A stretch of 48,270 bases of DNA. Source: a virus. The position numbers were made by a program, and so were the translations under genes. The notes under the pieces were generated by a model. The model saw only the letters and a list, made by a program, of their open reading frames with translations. It was not told the origin of the DNA and ran no database searches. Positions 19,512 to 28,359 of this stretch are shown in pieces; the first letter of the stretch is position 1; every line of letters starts with the position of its first letter. Where the stretch lies: positions 1-48,270 of the IMG/VR virus record IMGVR_UViG_3300036861_000152. One strand, 5' to 3'.

Positions 19512-20926
19512 AGAAGGACCCGAACGATGAATTGCAGGCGGCGTGCGAGCGCTTTGCCGATGATCCTCTTGGGTACACGCTTTTCATGTACGACTGGGAG
19601 AACGGTCAGCTAAAGGACTGGAAAGGCCCTGACTGGTGGCACCGGGAAGTCTTCCAGGAGATCAAGGACTATCTCGAGGGACCCGATGTTTCCCCGCTAT
19701 GCATAGCTGTAGCGAGTGGGCACGGGGCGGCGAAGACCGCCTTTGTCGCTTGGGTCATCAAGTGGTTCATGAGCTGCAGACCCCATCCCCAGGTTGTTTG
19801 CACGGCGAACACCGAGACGCAGTTGAACACGAAGACCTGGAGGGAGCTTGCGAAGTGGCACAAGCTTTCCGCTGACCGGGATTGGTTCGAGTGGACTGCG
19901 ACGACGTATTACCTGAAAGCTCACCCGGAGACCTGGAAGGCGAACGCGATCCCGTGGTCGGAAAACAATACCGAGGCCTTCGCCGGGACGCACGAAGAGA
20001 GCGTCCTTGTTGTCTTCGATGAAGCCTCCAAGATTTCGGACAAGATTTTCGAGGTCACGGACGGGATTTTTACAACCGAGAAAAACATCTGGCTCGTCTT
20101 TGGGAACGGGACGAGGAACGTGGGTCGTTTTTACGACTGCTTCCACAAACTCAAAGGCAAACCCTGGAAGACGTGGCAGATCGACAGTCGAAAGTGTCAG
20201 GCAGCTAATGCCGAGTATTTGAACAGGCTGATCGAGCAGTACGGCGGAGAAAACACCGATCAGGCGAGGGTGCGGGTTTTGGGCGAGTTCCCCAAAACAG
20301 CCACTCGACAGCTTATTTCGACCGACGCCGTGGAGAAGTGCCAGAAGCACCAGACCGAGGGCCATGAATTTCTTCCCAAGCTGATGGGAGTGGATATAGC
20401 GAGGTTCGGCGAAAACTCATCCACGATCTGCTTGAGGCAGGGGCGCAAGGTTTTTCCGGTGGAGGTTTTGCCGAAGATGGACTTGATGCAGACCGCCCAC
20501 CACGTAGCAGACGCGATCAAAAGAGAAAGACCTCTTCAAGTCTTTGTTGATGGTTCGGGTATTGGGGCCGGGGTTGTCGATCGTCTGCGGCAGCTCAACT
20601 TCTCGGTGGTTGATGTGAACGGTGGCAACCAGTCCCTTAACCCTAGGTTCCTCAACAAGCGAGTCGAGATGTGGTGGGAGATGAAAGAGGCCATCGAGGG
20701 GCTTATAGAGCTGCCTGCGGATGGACGCTTGAAAGAAGAGCTGACCTCGCCCGAATACGATTACACCGACAAGGGAAGGATTCGGCTGGAGAGAAAAAGC
20801 GACTTGATGGAGAAGTACGGGTTTTCTCCTGACAGGGCCGATGCTTTGGCCCTGACTTACGCCTACCCGATCGCCGATTTCGAAGAAGCCGGGATGCAAC
20901 TGGATCCGCCGGCATACCAAGACTAG
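19484..20926 (+). CDS. terL: Terminase large subunit
   Basis: A 480-residue packaging motor. The ATPase has Walker A SGHGAAKT (about 78-85, Ala where Gly usually precedes Lys) and Walker B VLVVFDEAS (about 174-182). The nuclease has GVDIARFG (about 302), FVDGSGIG (about 354) and SPDRADALALTYA (about 448), giving the expected acidic residues. The start is TTG at 19484 or GTG at 19496; neither has a clear ribosome site. It cuts concatemers and fills the prohead through the portal. Confidence 0.95.
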   Translation: MVSDVAQALKKDPNDELQAACERFADDPLGYTLFMYDWENGQLKDWKGPDWWHREVFQEIKDYLEGPDVSPLCIAVASGHGAAKTAFVAWVIKWFMSCRPHPQVVCTANTETQLNTKTWRELAKWHKLSADRDWFEWTATTYYLKAHPETWKANAIPWSENNTEAFAGTHEESVLVVFDEASKISDKIFEVTDGIFTTEKNIWLVFGNGTRNVGRFYDCFHKLKGKPWKTWQIDSRKCQAANAEYLNRLIEQYGGENTDQARVRVLGEFPKTATRQLISTDAVEKCQKHQTEGHEFLPKLMGVDIARFGENSSTICLRQGRKVFPVEVLPKMDLMQTAHHVADAIKRERPLQVFVDGSGIGAGVVDRLRQLNFSVVDVNGGNQSLNPRFLNKRVEMWWEMKEAIEGLIELPADGRLKEELTSPEYDYTDKGRIRLERKSDLMEKYGFSPDRADALALTYAYPIADFEEAGMQLDPPAYQD

Positions 20927-20936
20927 GAGAAGACGA

Positions 20937-21110
20937 ATGTCCACTTCGACCCAACCCCCATCCAGCAAGCAGGTAGACCTCTCCGCCGAGATCAAGAAAA
21001 TCTGGGGCCAGGAGTGGAACAAGCCCGAGACGAGCTATGAGTTCTCCGGCAGGAAGTTCGAGCTGAGGACCGGCGATGCAGCCATCTACGCAACCTCGCC
21101 CGACTTCTGA
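20937..21110 (+). CDS. Small hypothetical protein after terL
   Basis: A 57-codon ORF with GGAGA before the ATG (MSTSTQPPSSKQVDLSAEIK...). It has a disordered N-terminus, then a helix and strands (YEFSGRKFELRTG). The strong ribosome site and tight spacing on both sides support it. Unknown. Confidence 0.65.
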   Translation: MSTSTQPPSSKQVDLSAEIKKIWGQEWNKPETSYEFSGRKFELRTGDAAIYATSPDF

Positions 21111-21123
21111 GATTGAGGTCCTG

Positions 21124-21237
21124 GTGATCTGGTATTGCCGCGGGTGCAAAAACTCGGTGGAGGTTCTTGTTCACCCGGAAGCTCAGACGGTGAGTTGCCC
21201 CAACTGCCAAACCGAAAAAGACAGGCACAAGTTTTGA
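21124..21237 (+). CDS. Small zinc-ribbon protein, GTG start
   Basis: A 37-codon ORF from GTG with GAGGT four bases upstream. It reads MIWYCRGCKNSVEVLVHPEA, then VSCPNCQTEKDRHKF. Two CxxC pairs make a minimal zinc ribbon. Its stop overlaps the next TTG start (TTGA). Confidence 0.65.
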   Translation: MIWYCRGCKNSVEVLVHPEAQTVSCPNCQTEKDRHKF

Positions 21238-21704
21238 GAGATCTCCCGGGAATAGTTCGATACGCCAAAGGCGCGACCCAAGCCCAGTACGACGAGGCGA
21301 GGGCGATCCTTGAGGCTTTGGATTTCGCCTATCCGGATCATCCATGGTCGGTCGAACTCTCCGGGGACGAAACCGGAGGTCGGGTTTTCATCAGGCATCT
21401 CGCTTTCCAGGGCAATTACGGAATGAACGTCCGGCACAACAAGAAAGACGCCGCGTTTTATTCATCGAGCGCTTTCAAGAGAGAAGTTATTTTGAGAGCG
21501 GGCGAGTGGCTGGAGCGCATGGGAATCCCCAGGGGGCGTTACGAAACCGACTATCCTTTGGTCAAGACTGCGGATGGCGTCCCGCAAAAACCCGCGGCAA
21601 ATGTAGACGCGGTTATTCAGACCTCAGATTTTGAAGTGAGAGAAACCCCCCGACCGCAGGCCCTAAAACAAAAAGAAAAATCATGGCCGACTTCCTCGAC
21701 CTAG
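21234..21704 (+). CDS. Hypothetical protein upstream of portal, TTG start
   Basis: 156 residues from the TTG that overlaps the zinc-ribbon stop (TTGA). It starts LRDLPGIVRYAKGATQAQYD, with a helix, then strands (GGRVFIRHLAFQGNYGMNV) and KREVILRAGEWLERMGIP. The tail is low complexity. It overlaps the portal start by 22 bases. It may be a packaging or head accessory protein. Confidence 0.55.
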   Translation: MRDLPGIVRYAKGATQAQYDEARAILEALDFAYPDHPWSVELSGDETGGRVFIRHLAFQGNYGMNVRHNKKDAAFYSSSAFKREVILRAGEWLERMGIPRGRYETDYPLVKTADGVPQKPAANVDAVIQTSDFEVRETPRPQALKQKEKSWPTSST

Positions 21705-23923
21705 CGCAGCAAGCATATGAGGCGTCGTCGGCCTTCCTGGACGCTAATCACAGGTCCGACATTGATTACAGCCTCAAGGCTTTCAGAAACGAGCATGCGG
21801 CGGGGTCCAAGTATTTGAGCGCTGAGTATGCCTCTCGTTCGAGACTTTTCAGGCCGAAGACCCGCTCGGTAATCCGCAAGAACGAAGCTGCTGGAGCGGT
21901 GGCTTTGTTCAGCAACATGGACGTTGTGAACATCACTCCAGGAAACCCGGACGACGTGATGTCGGTTGCTTCGGCCGAAGCCTTGAAGGAAATCCTCGAG
22001 TACCGTCTTTCCAGAACCATTCCTGCTTTCCCCTTGGTGATGGGCGCGCTTCAGGACGCGCAGACAGTAGGGATGGTTTGCTCATATCAGTATTGGGAGT
22101 TCGAGAAAAGGGGCGGAAGAGTAATCAAGGACAAGCCCTGCATTGATCTAAGACCGATCGAAAACATCCGAATTGACGGTGGAGCTAACTGGCTAGATCC
22201 GGTGGGAACGAGCCCGTATTTCTGCGACATTATCCCCATGTACGTGTGTCAGGTCAGGGGAATGATGAACAACAGGGACGAAAAGACCAACGCCCCGCAG
22301 TGGAAGAAATACGAGGACTCGGTGATTCTGCGGGCTCGCCCCGACGTGATGGACAGCACGAGAAAGGCGCGTCTTGGAAAGCAGCAAGACCCCTACGATG
22401 AAACCACTGGTATCAAGGACTTCGACATCGTTTGGGTGATGCGCTGGTTCATGCGCGATTCGCTGAACGACGATTACGCCTACTACACGCTCGGCACCGA
22501 AGAGCTGCTCACCGATGCAAAACCCCTGGAGGAAGTCTACTTCCACGGGAAAAGACCTTATGTGATGGGCTACTCGATCCTCGAGACCCATCGCGTGATG
22601 AAGACGAGCATGCCGGTGCTCGTCAGGTCTTTGCAGCAGGAAACAAACGAAATCGCAAACCAGCGCATCGACAACGTGAAATTCGTCCTCAACAAGCGCT
22701 GGATGGTCGCAAGAGGAAGGCAGGTAGACGTAAATTCGCTCGTCCGCAACGTTCCGGGCGGCGTGACTCTCGTCACAGATCCCAAGACTGACGTTCAGGA
22801 GTCCAATTGGCCCGATGTCACCAGCTCTGCTTACGTTGAGCAGGATCGTTTGAACGCAGACTTTGACGACGTGGCCGGGAATTTCTCTCCCAACACCAAG
22901 TTTGCGAACAAGGGCACGAACGATACGTTGGGCGGAACGCGGATGGCTGCCCAAGGTGCGGGGATGATGACAGACTACCTTTTGCGCACGTTCATCGAGA
23001 CCTGGTACGAGCCCATGCTAAGGCAACTGGTGCTCCTCGAGCAGTATTACGAGACCGATGAAGTCGTTTTGTCGGTGTGCGCGAACAAGGCGAGGCTTTT
23101 CCCGCGTTTTGGGTTGTCCAGGATCACGGACGATCTTTTGATGAACGAGGTCAACGTCTGCGTGAACGTCGGGATGGGGTCGAGTAATCCTAATGAAAGG
23201 TTCCAGAAGTTCGTCATCACCGCCCAGACTGCACGTCAACTGGTGCTGAACGCCCCGCCGGGTTTCAACGTGAAGGAGGAGCTGAAGGAGCTTTATTCAA
23301 ACGCGGGGTTCAGGGACGGGGAGAGATTCTTCCCCGGCAAAGAAGACCCGAGGCTGGTACAGGCGATGCAGATGGTCCAGCAGCTTCAGCAGCAGCTCAA
23401 GGGTAAGCTGCTGGAGCTGCAATCTACAGCCGAGGTTGAGCGGCAGAAGCTTCTTTCCAACGAGCGGGTGAAGGGGGCGGAGATCCGCGTGAATGCGGCG
23501 CGTATCGACGGAGACCTTGCCGTAAAAAGAGCGGAGTTGGAACTGAAGCGGCTGGAGATTCTGAAGGATTCGACGCCGGATTTAGCCGAAGAAATCGACG
23601 CCCCGATCGATGCGGCAATCGAAAAAGTGCAAAGCCTGATCGCCATGCACGCCGTAAAGATCAACGGTGCCCTGGAGGTTGACAAGGCGAAGCGCGAAGC
23701 AAAAGCCGAGGTCAGCGACGCCAAGGCGAAGACCGCGCAAGCAGAAACACAAACCAAGATGGCCGAGACCACGGCTACTCGCATCGAGGCGTCGAACAAG
23801 CAGTTGATGGACGGCGTGAATCAGATTCTCCAAGGCATAGCGGCCCTCGGCGCGCAGAAAAAGCGGATTACGCTGCTCAAGAAGGACGGGCAAACAGTTG
23901 GAGCTGATGTATTGCCTGCGTAA
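21683..23923 (+). CDS. Portal protein (P22/podovirus-like)
   Basis: A 746-residue protein. After the helical N-terminus come RLFRPKTRSVIRKNEAAGAV, the middle VMRWFMRDSLND and long helical blocks (QETNEIANQRIDNVKFVLNK) typical of podovirus portals. Residues 540-746 are a long Lys/Glu/Gln-rich helix, the barrel-type C-terminal extension (EVERQKLLSNERVKGAEIRV, KREAKAEVSDAKAKTAQAET). It forms the dodecameric DNA gate. Its position after terL supports the call. Confidence 0.85.
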   Translation: MADFLDLAQQAYEASSAFLDANHRSDIDYSLKAFRNEHAAGSKYLSAEYASRSRLFRPKTRSVIRKNEAAGAVALFSNMDVVNITPGNPDDVMSVASAEALKEILEYRLSRTIPAFPLVMGALQDAQTVGMVCSYQYWEFEKRGGRVIKDKPCIDLRPIENIRIDGGANWLDPVGTSPYFCDIIPMYVCQVRGMMNNRDEKTNAPQWKKYEDSVILRARPDVMDSTRKARLGKQQDPYDETTGIKDFDIVWVMRWFMRDSLNDDYAYYTLGTEELLTDAKPLEEVYFHGKRPYVMGYSILETHRVMKTSMPVLVRSLQQETNEIANQRIDNVKFVLNKRWMVARGRQVDVNSLVRNVPGGVTLVTDPKTDVQESNWPDVTSSAYVEQDRLNADFDDVAGNFSPNTKFANKGTNDTLGGTRMAAQGAGMMTDYLLRTFIETWYEPMLRQLVLLEQYYETDEVVLSVCANKARLFPRFGLSRITDDLLMNEVNVCVNVGMGSSNPNERFQKFVITAQTARQLVLNAPPGFNVKEELKELYSNAGFRDGERFFPGKEDPRLVQAMQMVQQLQQQLKGKLLELQSTAEVERQKLLSNERVKGAEIRVNAARIDGDLAVKRAELELKRLEILKDSTPDLAEEIDAPIDAAIEKVQSLIAMHAVKINGALEVDKAKREAKAEVSDAKAKTAQAETQTKMAETTATRIEASNKQLMDGVNQILQGIAALGAQKKRITLLKKDGQTVGADVLPA

Positions 23924-25304
23924 CTTCATTGTTGCGCTTCTAATGCCAGCCACGATAAGCCACGCGCTGTCGATGACTACGCCGGATGATTCGGCGTATG
24001 AAAACCAGCCTCAGCACTGGAACTCTGCGCACGCAGTCACATTCAGTGTATCGGCGACGGAGATTTCAGGGCTGTTCAGCAACGCCAATGGAATCTCATT
24101 TGGGTTAAGCGAAAGTTCTATAACTGCCAGTCACAACGCCCTGACGACGGCAATGGCGTCGAACAGAGGGAGTGATTTTGTCCAAGCTACAGCAGCGTTT
24201 GCCGGGACTAGTGCCTCCGGGACGATAGCCAGTAACGGGATCTCCGTCAGTATCGGCCCGTACATCACGACAGCGATGGCCTCGAATAGAGGCTCTGACT
24301 TCGTGCAGGCGAACGCGGGTTTTGCAGGAACAAGCGCCTCTGGAACGATTGCCAGCAATGGAATTTCGGTAAGCATCGGGCCGTATATCACCACGGCTGC
24401 TTTATCGAATCACTCGCACGGCAACCCGACGCTAGCGCTGACGAACTTGTCTGGCACTACGGCGAGCGCCAGCGACGGATTAACGCTTTCTCTGTCGGCG
24501 GCTGCGCCCGGTGGCGGAGCGAACCAGTCTTTTTATATGTGGCCGGATGAGATTCAAAACTCCTCTGCCTATCAATGTCAGCAATCGACTTCGCACGTCC
24601 AGCCCGTGTATCTCCCGTTCCCGATGTCGGTCAGCTACATAAGGCTTCCGGTGACGATGTCGTGTGTGGGGAGCATGGCGTCCATCGCTACGGCGGCGAA
24701 CGTAACGCGCGGCATGACCATGAGTTCGACATGCAACGTCGGGTTCTACACGCAAGGGACAGGCGCAAGTTCTCGCAGCCTTGTTTCGTATGCGACGGGT
24801 TCCGCCTCTTGGGTCCAGCAAGCGACCTATATGGCGGCCGGGACGGGATCGCGCTGGAGTTCCGGACACACGATCTCGTTCCCGCAGGAAGGCGGGAACA
24901 CGAATTTCACGTCGTCCGCAGGCACAACGCTGACGAACGTCACGATCAATTCTACGCAGCTTAGCGACTTCACTGGCCTGCGCTTCATGGATATTCCGTT
25001 TGCAACATCGCTTGCAGCGGGCGCGTACTGGTTCATGTTCGGCTGTAGCACTTCGGGGTCCAGCAGCGGCACGGCCAACGTCTCGACGTTGCGCATTCTC
25101 GCGAGCAATTTCGCTGCTACGCAGGTAAACCAGGCGTTCAATGTGATGGGAGTCGCAACAAACAGCAGCAACCATTTCCGGCAGGGCTTGGGAAGCTGGA
25201 CGACGAACACCATCGGTACGATTCCAGCCTCAATCGCGTTAGGGAATATTTCGACCAGCGCGTCGAACCCGATCATGCCGTTCCAGTTGATCAGGCAGGC
25301 ATGA
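23907..25304 (+). CDS. Ser/Thr-rich virion or tail-fibre-like protein with tandem repeats
   Basis: About 465 residues. I use the ATG at 23907 (TTGGAG just upstream); ATGs at 23943 and 23973 are also possible, as the first 25 residues overlap the portal end. MTTPDDSAYENQPQHWNSAH opens a surface-protein type frequent in uncultured phages. Two 41-residue repeats (TTAMASNRGSDFVQA...ISVSIGPYI) follow, then a large strand-rich C-terminal domain. More than a quarter of residues are Ser or Thr. It probably projects from the virion. Confidence 0.6.
   Translation: MYCLRNFIVALLMPATISHALSMTTPDDSAYENQPQHWNSAHAVTFSVSATEISGLFSNANGISFGLSESSITASHNALTTAMASNRGSDFVQATAAFAGTSASGTIASNGISVSIGPYITTAMASNRGSDFVQANAGFAGTSASGTIASNGISVSIGPYITTAALSNHSHGNPTLALTNLSGTTASASDGLTLSLSAAAPGGGANQSFYMWPDEIQNSSAYQCQQSTSHVQPVYLPFPMSVSYIRLPVTMSCVGSMASIATAANVTRGMTMSSTCNVGFYTQGTGASSRSLVSYATGSASWVQQATYMAAGTGSRWSSGHTISFPQEGGNTNFTSSAGTTLTNVTINSTQLSDFTGLRFMDIPFATSLAAGAYWFMFGCSTSGSSSGTANVSTLRILASNFAATQVNQAFNVMGVATNSSNHFRQGLGSWTTNTIGTIPASIALGNISTSASNPIMPFQLIRQA
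24144..24389 (+). repeat. Two tandem 123-bp repeats
   Basis: Units begin at 24144 and 24267. They encode nearly identical 41-residue blocks but differ at many third codon positions, so the duplication is old and kept by protein selection or diversified by recombination. Confidence 0.8.
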
Positions 25305-26011
25305 AGATCATTGTGCAGGAATCGAGCGGCCGGCATAACGCGGATCTCACGAAGACGCGGGGCCGTTTGCTCCAAGGCGGATCTTGGAAGAAGCAGAGGG
25401 TGGTGGAGATCGTCCCTGCGGCGGACACGATTGCAGCCGAGGTCTATTACAACCATCGACAGCTCTACTACCCGCCGAATAACGGTATTTACCGGATGCT
25501 CGCATTGGGCGATGAAGTCGGGATTGCCTATTCAAATGCGATTGAATGGGTACTGGAGAATCCAGAACTTTCAAAGTGGGAATACATCCTGACGCTGGAA
25601 CACGATAACGGCCCCCCGGCGGACGGTGTGATCCGCCTTATCGAGCGCATGGAGCAGCACCCAGAATATTCCTGCATCGGCGGACTCTACTTCACCAAAG
25701 GCGAGGGCGGGGTCGCTCAGATATGGGGCGACATTAAAGACCCCTGCGTCAATTTCAGACCGCAGCTACCAGATCCTGCTGGTGGGCTGGTGGAATGCTA
25801 CGGAACAGGAATGGGCTTCAATCTCTTCCGGCTTGCAATGTTCAAAGACTCCAGGCTGAGAAAGCCGTGGTTCAAGACGGAGAAGCATAACGGGGTCGCC
25901 ACGCAAGATTTATATGCATGGGGAGATTTCAGGAAGTACGGCTACCGCTGCGCGATTGATTGCTCGGTGAAGGTGGGGCACTTCGACAGCAACACGAAAA
26001 CTTGGTGGTGA
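25301..26011 (+). CDS. Glycosyltransferase-like protein
   Basis: A 236-residue protein with ATG overlapping the previous stop (ATGA). VVEIVPAADTIAAEVYYNHR, ILTLEHDNGPPADGVIRLIE (a donor-site EHDN), CIGGLYFTKGEG and CYGTGMGFNLFR fit a GT-A fold glycosyltransferase of the GT2/Anp1-like kind. It sits immediately after a Ser/Thr-rich virion gene and before a methyltransferase, so modification of virion protein or of a glycan is inferred. Confidence 0.7.
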   Translation: MKIIVQESSGRHNADLTKTRGRLLQGGSWKKQRVVEIVPAADTIAAEVYYNHRQLYYPPNNGIYRMLALGDEVGIAYSNAIEWVLENPELSKWEYILTLEHDNGPPADGVIRLIERMEQHPEYSCIGGLYFTKGEGGVAQIWGDIKDPCVNFRPQLPDPAGGLVECYGTGMGFNLFRLAMFKDSRLRKPWFKTEKHNGVATQDLYAWGDFRKYGYRCAIDCSVKVGHFDSNTKTWW

Positions 26012-26554
26012 ATGGCAAAGCCAAAGCTAAAAATAATTGAGGAGACGAAGCCGCTCAAGCTTGATCTTGGCTGCGGCAAGAATCCGCGTGCTGGATTCAT
26101 CGGCGTCGATTGCCGAGACTTCGGGCAGGAAATCACCACGGACTTACGGCAGAAATGGCCTTGGAAAAATGGGTCCGTGGAGGAGGTCCACGCCTCCCAT
26201 TTTCTGGAGCACCTGACAGGACACGAGCGCGTGCATTTCTTTAACGAGCTGTACCGCGTGCTTATAGATGGCGGGAAGGCGACCATTGTAGTGCCGCACT
26301 GGTCTAGTGAGAGAGCTTACGGAGATCCGACCCACCAATGGCCTCCGGTGGTGTTCTTTGCGTTTTACTACTTGAATAAAGAGTGGAGGGCGCAAAACGC
26401 TCCGCACAGTGGTTATGAGTGCAATTTCGAGGCTACGGGCGGCAATCAAATAGGCCCCCCGTGGACACTGCGGAGTCAGGAAGCCCAAGCCTTCGCTCAA
26501 GCTCATTACACAAACGTATCTACTGACTTGGTCTGCACTGTAATTAAGCGCTGA
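26012..26554 (+). CDS. SAM-dependent methyltransferase
   Basis: A 180-residue class I methyltransferase. Motif I is LKLDLGCGKNPRAGFIGVD (about 18-37), with VHASHFLEHLTGHERVHFFN and LIDGGKATIVVPH as post-motifs, as in methyltransferases acting on glycans and small molecules. Its ATG is adjacent to the glycosyltransferase stop. Confidence 0.8.
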   Translation: MAKPKLKIIEETKPLKLDLGCGKNPRAGFIGVDCRDFGQEITTDLRQKWPWKNGSVEEVHASHFLEHLTGHERVHFFNELYRVLIDGGKATIVVPHWSSERAYGDPTHQWPPVVFFAFYYLNKEWRAQNAPHSGYECNFEATGGNQIGPPWTLRSQEAQAFAQAHYTNVSTDLVCTVIKR

Positions 26555-26958
26555 TGGCGATTCTAGGCTACCAAGTAACCAACTCGGCCTACCAGGGCAA
26601 TTTCGCCTTTCAGGGGAGCGTGGATGTTGCCGCGACGACTACCGGCGGCGGCGGTTCGAGGAGAAAGCTAAGACGCAGACGACCGAAATACTGGAGCGAG
26701 TCTCTAGAGCCGGCGGCGCGGGAAGTCATCATCGTATTGGCGGCGGAGCAAGTAGAGAACCCAGTCCATGATCAGGAGCGCGTTGCGCAACTGGAAAGCG
26801 CCCTAGCCAGGAAGAACATCGCTCTGGATGGGGCGCTGATCGCAGCCCTGGAAGCAGAGCGCGAGCGCCTTATAGGAATCGAGGTAGCGAAATATCTCCA
26901 AAGGCTCATGGAACGAGAGGATGAAGATTTGCTCTTGGTATTGGCCGAGGCGTTGTGA
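26554..26958 (+). CDS. Hypothetical structural-region protein
   Basis: A 134-residue protein with start overlapping the previous stop (TGATG). The N-terminus MAILGYQVTNSAYQGNFAFQ is typical of small phage structural-region proteins. A Gly and Arg rich linker (GGGGSRRKLRRRR) and a helical acidic C-terminus follow. Unknown. Confidence 0.55.
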   Translation: MAILGYQVTNSAYQGNFAFQGSVDVAATTTGGGGSRRKLRRRRPKYWSESLEPAAREVIIVLAAEQVENPVHDQERVAQLESALARKNIALDGALIAALEAERERLIGIEVAKYLQRLMEREDEDLLLVLAEAL

Positions 26959-27245
26959 GCGAGAGAGACAGGGGTGAATTGATAGCCGAGGCGTTAATCG
27001 GCGATGAGGCTAAAAAGTTCAAGGAAAGCGATCTCGGGAAATGTTTGACAGGGATGGCTTTGCAGGAGTCGCAGTTGGCGATGGAAGCGCTGGCGACTGT
27101 GAACCCGACCGATTCCAATGCAATCGAGAGGTTGCAGAACCGCGTGTCGTTGGGCAAGCAGTTCCCGGCATTTATTGACGAGTTAATAGAACGGGGCAAT
27201 CAAGCCCTGCTGGAGTGGAAACAAAGCCATGAGACGCAGAACTGA
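26955..27245 (+). CDS. Hypothetical protein upstream of scaffold, GTG start
   Basis: 96 residues from GTG (GTGA). Helical throughout (SERDRGELIAEALIGDEAKK; ALATVNPTDSNAIERLQNRV). No family recognised. It overlaps the scaffold start by 17 bases. Confidence 0.55.
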   Translation: MSERDRGELIAEALIGDEAKKFKESDLGKCLTGMALQESQLAMEALATVNPTDSNAIERLQNRVSLGKQFPAFIDELIERGNQALLEWKQSHETQN

Positions 27246-28350
27246 ACAAGCCGCCGACAGAGCGGCAGCGCAAGCATCGGAAGCCGCCCGAGTCCTGCAG
27301 CAGCGCAGCCAGGAATCCAAGACGGAAAAGGTAGAGCCCGTCAAGGTTGAACCTCCCAAGGTTGAACCCGCCAAGGTAGAGCCGACTCCTGAGGTAGAGA
27401 AATCTCTCGGGCCAAAGGTCATTACGCGGCGCAACGCTCGCCGGGAAGACGTTCTAGATGAGATTCGCCAGAGCAGGGGGGAACCGAAGGAAGAAGCCGA
27501 AACAAAGGAGCCGCCGAAAGAGCCTGAAATCACCGAACCCAAGGTTGAGACAGAGACCGCTCCGGAGGCCGTACAGCCAGCTCCAGAAGCCCCCAAGACC
27601 GTCAAGCAGATCGTGGATGGGGAGGAGCATGAAGTTCCCCAGAGCGAAGTAGATGAAGCCGGAGGGGCTCAGGCATGGAGGATTGCGCGAGCCCAGGAAA
27701 ACCGCCTCAAGAAGATGAACGAGGCGAACACTGAGGCGAAGCAGCGCGAGGAACGTATTGCCAAGATTGCCGAAGCAGTCCTCCAGCGGCAGCAGCCTCA
27801 ACAACCTTCAGTTACCGATCAGCAGTTCATCGCCGAGCGCATCGACAAGGTTCGATTTGGAACCCCGGAAGAAGCCGCCACCGCTCAACTGGAGATCATG
27901 CAGCGCATCAACAAGCCGGTGGACCAGAATGCTTTGTTGGGTCAGGTGCTCTCGGCAGTGGATCGCAAACAAGCCGCTGCCGATTTCATGAAGGAATATC
28001 CCGAGGTAGCGGCGAATCGATTACTGCTAAAGCTAGCGGTAACTTTGGAGCATGAGGAGCTAGCGAACGCGAGAAAGTCTGGTCAAGCTATTGACTGGCG
28101 CAGCCTTTACAGTAAAATCGGGAACCAAGTTAGAAGCGTTGCTCCCGCGCGGCAATCCCAGCCCCAGGCAACGCCAGCGACAAGCGGCAATCCCAGCCAG
28201 GCGTCCGAGAGAGAAGCGCGTAAGGCTTCGATAACCGTTCTTCCGACTGCTTCTTCGGCTCGCGCCGAGTTGCCGAAGGAAGAAAAACCGGAGACCCGCG
28301 AAGAATCCCTCAATCGAATGAGGAAAGCGCGAGGTCAGCAGCCGCAATAA
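27229..28350 (+). CDS. Scaffolding-like protein
   Basis: A 373-residue protein, very charged and helical, with KVEP repeats (about 30-52) and Pro/Glu-rich stretches. The C-terminal part has a dimer-like helix (FMKEYPEVAANRLLLKLAVT) and a basic end (ESLNRMRKARGQQPQ). Composition and position directly before the coat gene match phage scaffolding proteins, which shape the prohead. It has no protease motif. Confidence 0.7.
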   Translation: MRRRTEQAADRAAAQASEAARVLQQRSQESKTEKVEPVKVEPPKVEPAKVEPTPEVEKSLGPKVITRRNARREDVLDEIRQSRGEPKEEAETKEPPKEPEITEPKVETETAPEAVQPAPEAPKTVKQIVDGEEHEVPQSEVDEAGGAQAWRIARAQENRLKKMNEANTEAKQREERIAKIAEAVLQRQQPQQPSVTDQQFIAERIDKVRFGTPEEAATAQLEIMQRINKPVDQNALLGQVLSAVDRKQAAADFMKEYPEVAANRLLLKLAVTLEHEELANARKSGQAIDWRSLYSKIGNQVRSVAPARQSQPQATPATSGNPSQASEREARKASITVLPTASSARAELPKEEKPETREESLNRMRKARGQQPQ

Positions 28351-28359
28351 GGAGAAAAA

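Noticed and set aside
22193-22954. 253-codon frame opposite the portal gene
   Set aside because: Val/His/Asp-rich antisense shadow without motifs.
24144-24389. Tandem 123-bp repeats as a mobile or diversity-generating element
   Set aside because: No reverse transcriptase, template repeat or transposase is present; the copies differ mainly at silent sites, so simple duplication explains them.
27330-27390. Short repeats in the scaffold gene as a CRISPR-like array
   Set aside because: They encode the KVEP protein repeats with unit length of about 15 bases and no spacers; ordinary coding repeats.
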